DNA from: Flavobacterium sp. ASV13 | GTDB lineage: Bacteria; Bacteroidota; Bacteroidia; Flavobacteriales; Flavobacteriaceae | Reading direction: 5' to 3' | DNA length: 64,000 nt | Assembly: GCF_000745775.1 (NCBI RefSeq) | Contig: NZ_KN050752.1 | Location: forward strand, 1 to 64,000 | Notes under the pieces: model-generated | Database searches by the model: none | Told to the model about the DNA's origin: nothing | What the model saw: the letters and a program-made list of their open reading frames with translations, nothing else | Part shown: one piece after another, positions 52,926 through 60,283 of the stretch | How the letters are laid out: every line of letters starts with the position of its first letter | Position numbering within the stretch: the stretch's first letter is position 1 | Program-made: the position numbers and the translations under genes

Positions 52926-53060
52926 CTCGCAAAGTCGCGAAGTCGCAAAGTTTTTTTTCTAAACCATATAAGCTATATAAGTTCATTTTAAAACAAGCTT
53001 AAATTATCTTATATAGCTTATATGGTTTAATTTCTCTTTGCGACTTCGCGTCTTTGCGAG
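52926..53060. repeat. Nested inverted repeat of two word families
   Basis: Outer arms, 25 bp with one mismatch: 52926-52950 (ctcgcaaagtcgcgaagtcg...) and 53036-53060. Inner arms, 22 bp and perfectly complementary: 52960-52981 (taaaccatataagctatata) and 53008-53029. One palindrome sits inside another. The gap between the genes (about 320 bases) also holds the TonB-receptor promoter box. Confidence 0.92.
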
Positions 53061-53198
53061 ATTAAATAATTCAAACATTTAATAAAAACAACCTTGTGAC
53101 TTTGTTTTTATACCTATTAAAAACAAAAATCTAATACATTGAATTCAATCCGTTTAAAATTATTGTAATTAGAAACAATATTTGTCGAATTTAATTTT

Positions 53199-53206
53199 TA
53201 GTTTTG
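53199..53206 (+). promoter_or_regulatory. -7 box (TAGTTTTG) that decides the TonB-receptor start
   Basis: TAnnTTTG match overlapping the TTG at 53204 that would open the longer frame. Transcription would begin near 53213, so the ATG at 53228 is chosen. Confidence 0.5.
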
Positions 53207-53227
53207 TCTAAATTTAATTTTATAAGA

Positions 53228-55480
53228 ATGAAATATTTATTTTTGACAATATTAATAATTTCTGCTACACGCCTTTATTCGCAAAATATATCGGGAAAAA
53301 TTGACGGATTAATTCCTAGTGGACAGGAAATTAATGTCAGTTTATTAAATACAAACTTTAAAACTCAAACCGATTCAGTTGGATTTTATAAATTAGAAAA
53401 TGTTCCAAAAGGAAATTATAAAATTCATGTGACCTCGACTGGATTCAAACCAATAACTCAAAAAATTTCGGTTTTAGAAAATCAAAATCTCAATCTTGAT
53501 TTTGAATTGACCGAAGACCAAAATGAATTGAATGAAGTTGTAGTTTCCGGAACTTTAAAACCTGTAAAACGTTTAGAAAGTGCCGTTCCGGTTGAGGTTT
53601 ATTCGCCGGTTTTCTTCAAAAAAAATCCGACGCCAAGTATTTACGATGCGTTACAAAATGTGAATGGCGTTCGGCCTCAGTTGAATTGCGGTGTCTGCAA
53701 CACGGGCGATATTCATATTAACGGATTGGAAGGTCCTTATACTTTGATTTTAATTGACGGAATGCCAATTGTCAGCAGTCTTTCGACAGTTTATGGTTTA
53801 TCCGGAATTCCGAATTCTTTGGTCGAAAGAATTGAAATCGTAAAAGGTCCAGCTTCGTCTCTTTACGGAAGTGAAGCGGTTGGCGGTTTGATCAACATTA
53901 TAACTAAAAATCCAACAAACGCTCCAATGTTTTCTGCGGATTATTTTACGACGACTTATTTCGAAAACAATCTTGATTTGGGAATGAAGTTTAATGTCGG
54001 GAAAAAAACCAACGCACTTTTGGGATTGAATTATTTCAATTACAATCAGGTTATAGATAAAGACAAAGACAATTTTACGGATGTGACACTTTCTGACCGA
54101 ATTTCGGTTTTTAATAAATGGAGTTTTCTGCGAAATAACAATCGGCTTTTTACGGTCGCGGTACGCGGAATGTACGAAGATCGTTGGGGCGGAGATGTGC
54201 ACTGGGAAAAGAAATTCCGCGGAGGCGATGAAATCTACGGCGAAAGTATTTACACCAAAAGAGCCGAATTAATTGGAAGTTATCAGTTGCCATTTGAAGA
54301 AAAATTGATGCTTTCGTTCTCTGGAAATGTGCATTATCAAGACAGCCGTTACGGAACGACTTCGTATATCGCGAATCAGAAAATTGGTTTTCTGCAATTG
54401 ACTTGGGATAAAAAAATAGGTCGAAATGATTTATTGGCCGGAATCGCCAGCCGATATTCTTATTATGACGACAACACAACGGCAACCAAAGAAGCCGAAA
54501 GTACTTGGCTTCCTGGAATTTTTATTCAAGACGAAATTACATTTTCTCCAAAAAGCCAGGTTTTGCTTGGAATGCGTTATGATTACAATTCGATTCACGG
54601 TTCTATTTTTACGCCAAGATTTGCGTATAGATTCAAAGCCAATGAAAACACGATTTTCAGATTAAATGCCGGAACCGGATTTCGGGTGGTGAATTTATTT
54701 ACCGAAGATCACGCTGCGCTAACAGGTTCCAGAGATGTTATAATTGCGAATGATTTGAAACCGGAACAATCTGTAAATGTGAATCTGAATTATATTCAGA
54801 AAATTAATTTTGGTAACGGAACTTTTATGGGCATCGAAACAACGGCTTTTTATACCCGTTTTAGCAACAAAATCATTTCAGACTACGAAAGTGATCCAAA
54901 CAAGATTATTTATGATAATATCGACGGATATGCTTTGAGTCAGGGAATTAGTACGAATGTTGATCTTAATTTTCCTTCCGGATTAAAGTTTATTGTCGGA
55001 GCAACGGTTTTAAACAATAAAAATGTTCAAAACGGAATTGCTGAAAGACCTTTTCTGACGGAGAATTTTACGGCAACCTGGAGTGTTTCATACAAAATAC
55101 AGCCGTGGAATTTAGGAATTGATTATACCGGAAATGTTTACAGTCCGATGAAATTGCCTTTGCTGAGCGAAACAGATCCGCGAAGTCCGAATTCGCCTTG
55201 GTACAGTATTCAGAATATTCAGTTTACCTTTACGGGTTGGAAGAATTTTGAACTTTATGGCGGAATCAAAAATTTGCTGAATTTTACACCAATGCAAAAG
55301 AATCCGTTTTTGATTTCGAGAACAAATGATCCTTTTGATAAAAATGTACAATACGATTCGGCCGGAAAAGTTTTGGTAACGCCTGATAATCCGTATGGTT
55401 TGACTTTTGACACGACTTATGTTTATGGGCAAAATCAAACTATTCGTGGGTTTTTGGGATTGCGATATACTTTGAGGTAA
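53228..55480 (+). CDS. TonB-dependent outer-membrane receptor
   Basis: 750 residues. Signal peptide (FLTILIISATRLYSQ), a CarboxypepD_reg-like domain (about 20-105), a plug (about 110-230) and a 22-strand barrel to the C-terminus (FLGLRYTLR). The plug contains LNCGVCNTGDIHINGLEGPY: the C-x2-C is unusual and recurs in a receptor group of unclear substrate. ERIEIVKGPASSLYGSEAVGG is the plug core. A metal-chelate substrate is plausible given the neighbours, but unproven. Confidence 0.91.
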   Translation: MKYLFLTILIISATRLYSQNISGKIDGLIPSGQEINVSLLNTNFKTQTDSVGFYKLENVPKGNYKIHVTSTGFKPITQKISVLENQNLNLDFELTEDQNELNEVVVSGTLKPVKRLESAVPVEVYSPVFFKKNPTPSIYDALQNVNGVRPQLNCGVCNTGDIHINGLEGPYTLILIDGMPIVSSLSTVYGLSGIPNSLVERIEIVKGPASSLYGSEAVGGLINIITKNPTNAPMFSADYFTTTYFENNLDLGMKFNVGKKTNALLGLNYFNYNQVIDKDKDNFTDVTLSDRISVFNKWSFLRNNNRLFTVAVRGMYEDRWGGDVHWEKKFRGGDEIYGESIYTKRAELIGSYQLPFEEKLMLSFSGNVHYQDSRYGTTSYIANQKIGFLQLTWDKKIGRNDLLAGIASRYSYYDDNTTATKEAESTWLPGIFIQDEITFSPKSQVLLGMRYDYNSIHGSIFTPRFAYRFKANENTIFRLNAGTGFRVVNLFTEDHAALTGSRDVIIANDLKPEQSVNVNLNYIQKINFGNGTFMGIETTAFYTRFSNKIISDYESDPNKIIYDNIDGYALSQGISTNVDLNFPSGLKFIVGATVLNNKNVQNGIAERPFLTENFTATWSVSYKIQPWNLGIDYTGNVYSPMKLPLLSETDPRSPNSPWYSIQNIQFTFTGWKNFELYGGIKNLLNFTPMQKNPFLISRTNDPFDKNVQYDSAGKVLVTPDNPYGLTFDTTYVYGQNQTIRGFLGLRYTLR

Positions 55481-55503
55481 ATAAAATAATGCAATTCACA
55501 TTT

Positions 55504-55604
55504 AAACTGGACTGAAGTCCAGCCCTACAAAATAGTTCGTTCCGCTGGAACTTAAAGAGCCATTGGCTCGATTCATATTGTAGAGCTGGACTTCAGTCCA
55601 GTTT
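55504..55604. repeat. Cloverleaf-like inverted repeat
   Basis: 27-bp arms at 55504-55530 and 55578-55604 with one mismatch; each arm contains the small palindrome tggactgaagtcca. Between them are two hairpins, gttccgctggaac (55539-55551) and gagccattggctc (55557-55569), so the folded strand would have one long stem and two short arms. Confidence 0.9.
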
Positions 55605-55664
55605 AGTGCGAGTAAAAAAAATCCTTTTAATCTGTGCAATCAGTGGCAGAAAAAACAAAACAAA

Positions 55665-56129
55665 ATGAAAAAGCTATTTCTATTAATCTTCTTCTTCGGG
55701 ATTTCAGCAACAGGTTTCTGTCAGCTGAAAAGCAATTCTTTTGAAGAAATTGATCGCTTACAGCAAATTCAAAAACGAAAAATAATCGTTTTCATCCATA
55801 CCGATTGGTGTCAGTTTTGCCAAAGAATGAAAGCGACAACATTCAAAAATCAGGAAATCATTCAAAAATTAAATTCTGATTTCTATTTCATTGATTTTAA
55901 TGCCGAGGAAAAACGAGATATTTCGTTTAATAATCACGTTTTTAAATTTCAGCCTTCCGGAAATAATGTCGGCGTTCATGAACTGGCTTTACAACTCGGA
56001 ACAATTAATAATCAAATTACATATCCGACTTTATGTGTTTTGAATGAGAAAAACGAAATCATTTTTCAATATAATATCTATTTGAGTGCAAATGATTTTA
56101 AAATTCTTTTAGAAAAACTGGAAAAATAA
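55665..56129 (+). CDS. Thioredoxin-family protein
   Basis: 154 residues. A signal peptide (LLIFFFGISATGFCQ) is followed by a thioredoxin-like domain with TDWCQFCQRMKATTF (C-x2-C, near residue 45). ITYPTLCVLNE carries the cis-Pro. A periplasmic thiol role is likely. It lies 184 bases after the receptor (repeat between) and just before the lycopene-cyclase-like gene. Confidence 0.91.
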   Translation: MKKLFLLIFFFGISATGFCQLKSNSFEEIDRLQQIQKRKIIVFIHTDWCQFCQRMKATTFKNQEIIQKLNSDFYFIDFNAEEKRDISFNNHVFKFQPSGNNVGVHELALQLGTINNQITYPTLCVLNEKNEIIFQYNIYLSANDFKILLEKLEK

Positions 56130-56147
56130 AATTCCTTATTTTTGAGA

Positions 56148-57317
56148 ATGAATTCTTCACAAATCAAACATTTCGATTACATTTTTACCGGCACAGGATT
56201 GGCTTCTTTAATGACCGTTTATAAAATGGTTTTATCGGGCAAATTCTCAGATAAGTCAATTTTATTGCTCGATAAAGATTCAAAGAAAACCAATGACAGA
56301 ACTTGGAGTTTTTGGGAAAAAGAACAATCCATTTGGAATTCGATTATCTCCAAAAAATGGGATTCGGCTCTGTTTGCCAATGAAAATTTCAAACGTGATT
56401 TAGAGCTAAAACCTTATTCATACAATAAAATCAATGGTTTAGATTTTTATAATTTCGTTTTTGAGAAGATTTCAAATCAGCCGAATATTACTTTTCTAAA
56501 TGAAAAAGTAACCGATATCAATGAACTCGAAACTCATGTTTTTGTTGGAACAGAAGAAAATAGATATACTTGTAATTATTTATTCAACAGTATTTATACA
56601 AAGGCTTTCGCCGAAAGTCAAACGAAATATCCTGTTTTGCAACAACATTTTTTGGGTTGGTTTGTGAAAACGGAAATTGAGATTTTCAATCCGGAACAAG
56701 CCACTTTCATGGATTTTTCGGTAGAACAAAAAGGTAATACAAGATTTATGTATGTTTTGCCAACTTCAAAATCCGAAGCTTTAGTGGAATATACTTTGTT
56801 CTCAGAAAAATTTCTTTCGAAAGAAGAATATGAAAATGAGATTCAACTTTATTTGGAGAAACTCGGAATAAATCAATTTGAAATTATAGAAAAAGAGCAA
56901 GGAAGCATACCAATGACAAGTTATCCTTTTTGGAAAAAGAATACCAAAAAAGTTTTAAATATTGGAACTGCCGGCGGTTGGACAAAAGCGAGTACGGGTT
57001 ATACTTTTAGAAACTCGGATAAAAAATCTTCACAATTGATTGAATTTCTTCAAAACGAAAGTTTGAAAATGAAGGATTTTCATAAAAGAAGCCGTTTTTG
57101 GTTTTATGATTTACTGCTTTTAGATATTCTGTATCGGAATAACGAATTGGGATGCTCTATTTTTTCTTCCTTATTCAAAAAAGGAAATCCAGCTTTGATT
57201 TTTAAATTTTTAGATGAAGAAACTTCTTTAATTGAAGATTTTAAAGTAATCTTGAAATGTCCTAAAATTCCATTTATAAAATCGTTATTTAGGGTGATTT
57301 TCTTTCGAAATAAATAA
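56148..57317 (+). CDS. Lycopene-cyclase-family FAD protein
   Basis: 389 residues from the ATG at 56148 (TTG at 56142 is possible). FAD-binding start FDYIFTGTGLASLMTVYKMV; DRTWSFWE, then FMDFSVEQ and ALVEYTLFS, all match CrtY-type lycopene beta-cyclases. Normal CrtY enzymes make beta-carotene in yellow-pigmented Flavobacterium, but no other carotenoid gene is near. A different cyclisation substrate or a non-carotenoid oxidoreductase is possible. It lies 18 bases after the thioredoxin gene. Confidence 0.8.
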   Translation: MNSSQIKHFDYIFTGTGLASLMTVYKMVLSGKFSDKSILLLDKDSKKTNDRTWSFWEKEQSIWNSIISKKWDSALFANENFKRDLELKPYSYNKINGLDFYNFVFEKISNQPNITFLNEKVTDINELETHVFVGTEENRYTCNYLFNSIYTKAFAESQTKYPVLQQHFLGWFVKTEIEIFNPEQATFMDFSVEQKGNTRFMYVLPTSKSEALVEYTLFSEKFLSKEEYENEIQLYLEKLGINQFEIIEKEQGSIPMTSYPFWKKNTKKVLNIGTAGGWTKASTGYTFRNSDKKSSQLIEFLQNESLKMKDFHKRSRFWFYDLLLLDILYRNNELGCSIFSSLFKKGNPALIFKFLDEETSLIEDFKVILKCPKIPFIKSLFRVIFFRNK

Positions 57318-57334
57318 ACATAAAAACCACAATT

Positions 57335-58132
57335 TTGAAAAACACTATTCTTGGATTTAGTTTCCTTTTTACTTTTTTGTCATTTGGGCAAGTTTCTACT
57401 AATAAGGCACAAGACGCGATTATCGCCACATATTTGACGAAATGTGCTGAACAACATAATTATATTATTGAAATGACTGAATGGCAAGATTGTTTAGACC
57501 AAGGTTTGAAAAAAGACAGTACGGTTGCTTATTTGTGGCAACAGAAAGCGATGCCATATTTTAAATGTAAAAAGTACGAAATTGGAATGCCTTATTTAGA
57601 TAAAGCGGTGCTATATGACAAAAAAGAATGGTTGCCGTATCGTGGTTTTATGAAATGTATATTTTCTAAAAACTATAAGGAAGCCATCGTCGACTTGGAA
57701 GAATCTATCAAGCTTTACGGTAATAATTACAGAATGGATCATACCTATAGTTTTTATATCGCACTTTGTTATTTGCAACTTAATGAATATGAAAAAGCAG
57801 AAAAGCTTTTGGATGATTATGTCGCTGATATTTATAAAAACAGGCAACAATTAGAACATCCAACGGCTTATTTTTATCAGGGAATTGCTAAATATGAGCT
57901 TAAGAAATGGGATGTAGCAATTGCTATTTTTGATAAAGCTCTAAAAATCTATCCTGAATTTTCAGATGCAAAGTTTTATAAGGCAGTGTGTTGGCTAAAA
58001 CAAGGGAAGACTAAAGAGGAAGTAATGGCTTTAATAAAAATTGCAAGAGAAGATGCTGTAAAAGGTTTTTCTATTAATGAGGACAATGCTTTTTATGAGA
58101 CATATCCTTATCAAATGAAGTTTGGTAAATAA
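57335..58132 (+). CDS. Tetratricopeptide-repeat protein
   Basis: 265 residues. The start is TTG at 57335: no ATG lies upstream in frame and the sequence gives a good signal peptide (KNTILGFSFLFTFLSFGQ). About four TPR units follow, for example YEIGMPYLDKAVLYDKKEW, YKEAIVDLEESIKLYG and WDVAIAIFDKALKIYPEF. It is probably exported and used for protein contacts. It follows the cyclase by 17 bases. Confidence 0.82.
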   Translation: MKNTILGFSFLFTFLSFGQVSTNKAQDAIIATYLTKCAEQHNYIIEMTEWQDCLDQGLKKDSTVAYLWQQKAMPYFKCKKYEIGMPYLDKAVLYDKKEWLPYRGFMKCIFSKNYKEAIVDLEESIKLYGNNYRMDHTYSFYIALCYLQLNEYEKAEKLLDDYVADIYKNRQQLEHPTAYFYQGIAKYELKKWDVAIAIFDKALKIYPEFSDAKFYKAVCWLKQGKTKEEVMALIKIAREDAVKGFSINEDNAFYETYPYQMKFGK

Positions 58133-58169
58133 TGTTGAGAAATAGATTTTTTGTTGGATTTTAATCCAT

Positions 58170-58186
58170 AAAAAAGCAGCTTTTTT
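58170..58186 (+). terminator. Weak hairpin after the TPR gene
   Basis: Palindrome aaaaaagcagctttttt, 37 bases past the stop, with a tight loop. A second small palindrome, tggattttaatcca, lies just upstream. Low-energy, so tentative. Confidence 0.4.
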
Positions 58187-58293
58187 AAGATTTGGTTTGA
58201 TTTTCGACTTTATGACTTTTCAACTTTCGACTTTATCAATCGAACTATAACAAAAGTTTATACTTCAAATTAAAGAGTTGCGACTAAACTTTG

Positions 58294-58301
58294 TAACTTT
58301 G
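58294..58301 (+). promoter_or_regulatory. -7 box (TAACTTTG) of the bacilliredoxin gene
   Basis: TAnnTTTG match 32 bases upstream of the ATG at 58334. Confidence 0.5.
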
Positions 58302-58333
58302 CAACTCAAAAGTTAATTTAAAAAAACAAGAAT

Positions 58334-58744
58334 ATGTATCCACTAGACATGGTAAGACCAATGGAAGCTGAATTGACTTCTGCTGGTTTTCAAGATTTAC
58401 ATAGTGCCGAAGCTGTTGAGAATGCTATCAAAGCTGAAGGTACCACTTTAGTTGTTGTGAACTCTGTTTGCGGTTGTGCTGCAAGAAATGCACGTCCGGG
58501 AGCAAAAATGAGTTTAGAAGGCGCTAAAAAACCAGATCACCTTATTACAGTTTTTGCTGGTGTTGACAAAGAAGCGGTTGATGCTGCAAGACAACATATG
58601 TTTCCTTTTCCTCCATCATCGCCATCTATGGCTTTGTTCAAAAACGGAGAATTGGTTCACATGTTAGAACGTCACCACATCGAAGGACGTCCAGCTGAAA
58701 TGATCGCTGAGAATTTGCAAGATGCGTTTAACGAGTTTTGCTAA
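58334..58744 (+). CDS. BrxA/BrxB family bacilliredoxin
   Basis: 136 residues, full length. The C-G-C active site is SVCGCAARNARPG, near residue 54; YPLDMVRPMEAELTSAGF is the conserved N-terminus. FPFPPSSPSMALF follows. In Firmicutes it removes bacillithiol from proteins; in Bacteroidota the partner thiol is not certain. It ends with a strong bidirectional terminator shared with the efflux operon. Confidence 0.93.
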   Translation: MYPLDMVRPMEAELTSAGFQDLHSAEAVENAIKAEGTTLVVVNSVCGCAARNARPGAKMSLEGAKKPDHLITVFAGVDKEAVDAARQHMFPFPPSSPSMALFKNGELVHMLERHHIEGRPAEMIAENLQDAFNEFC

Positions 58745-58747
58745 TTA

Positions 58748-58917
58748 AGGGACTAAGGTTCTGAGTTGCTGAGGTTCTAAGGTTTTAGATACAAAGTGAC
58801 AGAGGTACAAAGATTAAAAACGAAAAGCACTATAGAAATATAGTGCTTTTCGTTTTTTTTTATACATTTTGGATCAAAACCTTAGAACCTTAGCCCCTTA
58901 GAATCTCAGAACCTTTT
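58748..58917. repeat. Inverted repeat of AAGGTTCTAAG family enclosing a terminator
   Basis: Left arm 58748-58788 (gggactaaggttctgag, then ctgaggttctaaggtttt) and right arm 58876-58917 (aaaaccttagaacc, then tctcagaacctttt) are complementary. They bracket a strong bidirectional terminator at 58816-58857. The right arm touches the stop of the outer-membrane-factor gene. Same words as 49112-49207. Confidence 0.82.
58816..58857. terminator. Bidirectional terminator between bacilliredoxin and efflux genes
   Basis: Perfect 19-bp stem: aaaaacgaaaagcactata / tatagtgcttttcgttttt with a GAAA loop, followed by T-runs. Confidence 0.95.
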
Positions 58918-60283
58918 AAAGGCTCCATCCCCCGCCAAGTGCTTTGTACAATTCAACCATTGAACTTAATTGTCTTTCAGATAATTGTGCAAGGCTTAAT
59001 TGTGCGTTGAACAAGTTGGTTTCGACATCCAAAACTTCTAAGTAAGAAACGTAACCGCTGTCATATCTTTCGCGGGAAAGATTAAAGTTGATTAAAGCGG
59101 CCTGAACTTGTCTGTTTCTTGCTTTCCATTCTTCTTTATACGTTCTGATGTTTTGAATAGATTGTTCGACTTCGGAAACGGCGCCGATATAGGTTTTTTG
59201 ATAAATGAACTTAAATTGTTCCGCTTGTTGTCTGTTGATTTCGACTCTTCTTTTGTTTTTTCCAAAGGCAAATATCGGGCCCGCAATTCCTGCCGATGCA
59301 TTTTGTAAATAGGAACTTCCCAGAAATAAATTGCTTAAATCGGCACTCGCGAAGCCGGCAATTGCGGCTAGATTTAGAGAAGGAAAACGCATCGCCTGCG
59401 CTACGCCAATTCTTTCATTTGCTGCTTTGTATCTTAATTCGGCTGCTTTTACATCCGGTCTGTTTTCTAATAATGCAGATGGAAGAGAAAGTGGAATTTC
59501 ACTAACAATTCGCAGTTCAGTATTGCTTTTTCCTCTCGGAATTTCAGTAGGAAGCTGTCCGGTAAGCAGCGCAATTGTATTTTCCTGATAAGTTATTTGT
59601 CGTTGGATGTTCGGAATTGCGGCTTCTGCAATGGCAACTTGTTGTTCAATTTGTACTTTGTCAACTTCAGAAATATAACCGTTTTTAAATCTTTGGTTTA
59701 TAATTTCATAGTATTTCTCTCTTGTTTCAAGTGTTGACTTTGTAATTTCTAATTGTTCATCCAGATTTCGCATTTGAAAATAGGCATACGCAATATTGCT
59801 CACGATTTCTGAAAGTACAACTTTACGGGCTTCTTCAGTAGCTAAAAGTTCGGCTTGTACCGCATTATTTTCATGACGATATTTCCCCCAAAAATCAAGT
59901 TCCCAAGACATACTTGCTCCGGCAGTTGAGGGCGTAAAGTTTTTATCGTTGCTGTTTATTGTGGCTCCGTATTGAAAAGAAGGAAATAAATCGGCTTTAG
60001 CATAACCCAATTGGGCGCGAAGCTGATCGATTCTGGAAACAGCGATTTTTAGATCGTAATTATTTTCTAATCCTTTTTTAATCAGGTCTTTTAAAACGTC
60101 ATCATTAAAAAGATCAAACCATTTTAAATTGGTTACATTCGCCAGACTGTCTAAGTTTCTTTCGTTTTTATACGAATCTGATTTTTGCTGTTCTGGTTTG
60201 CTATATTTTGGTCCAACCATACAGCCCAAAGGAAATAGTATCAGGATAAATATAACAACGACTATTTTATGTCTCTTAATCAT
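58916..60283 (-). CDS. RND efflux outer-membrane factor (TolC/OprM type)
   Basis: 455 residues from the ATG at 60283, which overlaps the pump stop by eight bases; a longer frame would intrude far into the pump gene. Lipobox FPLGC gives a lipoprotein, MVGPKYSKPEQ follows. Two OEP repeats with long coiled regions form the trimeric exit duct; the paired DLKIAVSRIDQLRAQLGYAKADLFPS and NFNLSRERYDSGYVSYLEVLD motifs are clear. Last gene of the efflux operon. Confidence 0.94.
   Translation of the reverse strand: MIKRHKIVVVIFILILFPLGCMVGPKYSKPEQQKSDSYKNERNLDSLANVTNLKWFDLFNDDVLKDLIKKGLENNYDLKIAVSRIDQLRAQLGYAKADLFPSFQYGATINSNDKNFTPSTAGASMSWELDFWGKYRHENNAVQAELLATEEARKVVLSEIVSNIAYAYFQMRNLDEQLEITKSTLETREKYYEIINQRFKNGYISEVDKVQIEQQVAIAEAAIPNIQRQITYQENTIALLTGQLPTEIPRGKSNTELRIVSEIPLSLPSALLENRPDVKAAELRYKAANERIGVAQAMRFPSLNLAAIAGFASADLSNLFLGSSYLQNASAGIAGPIFAFGKNKRRVEINRQQAEQFKFIYQKTYIGAVSEVEQSIQNIRTYKEEWKARNRQVQAALINFNLSRERYDSGYVSYLEVLDVETNLFNAQLSLAQLSERQLSSMVELYKALGGGWSL

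Noticed and set aside
56137..56144. TATTTTTG box before the lycopene-cyclase-like gene
   Set aside because: Its predicted transcript start would fall after the ATG at 56148, and the gene is 18 bases downstream of the thioredoxin gene, so the box is probably chance.
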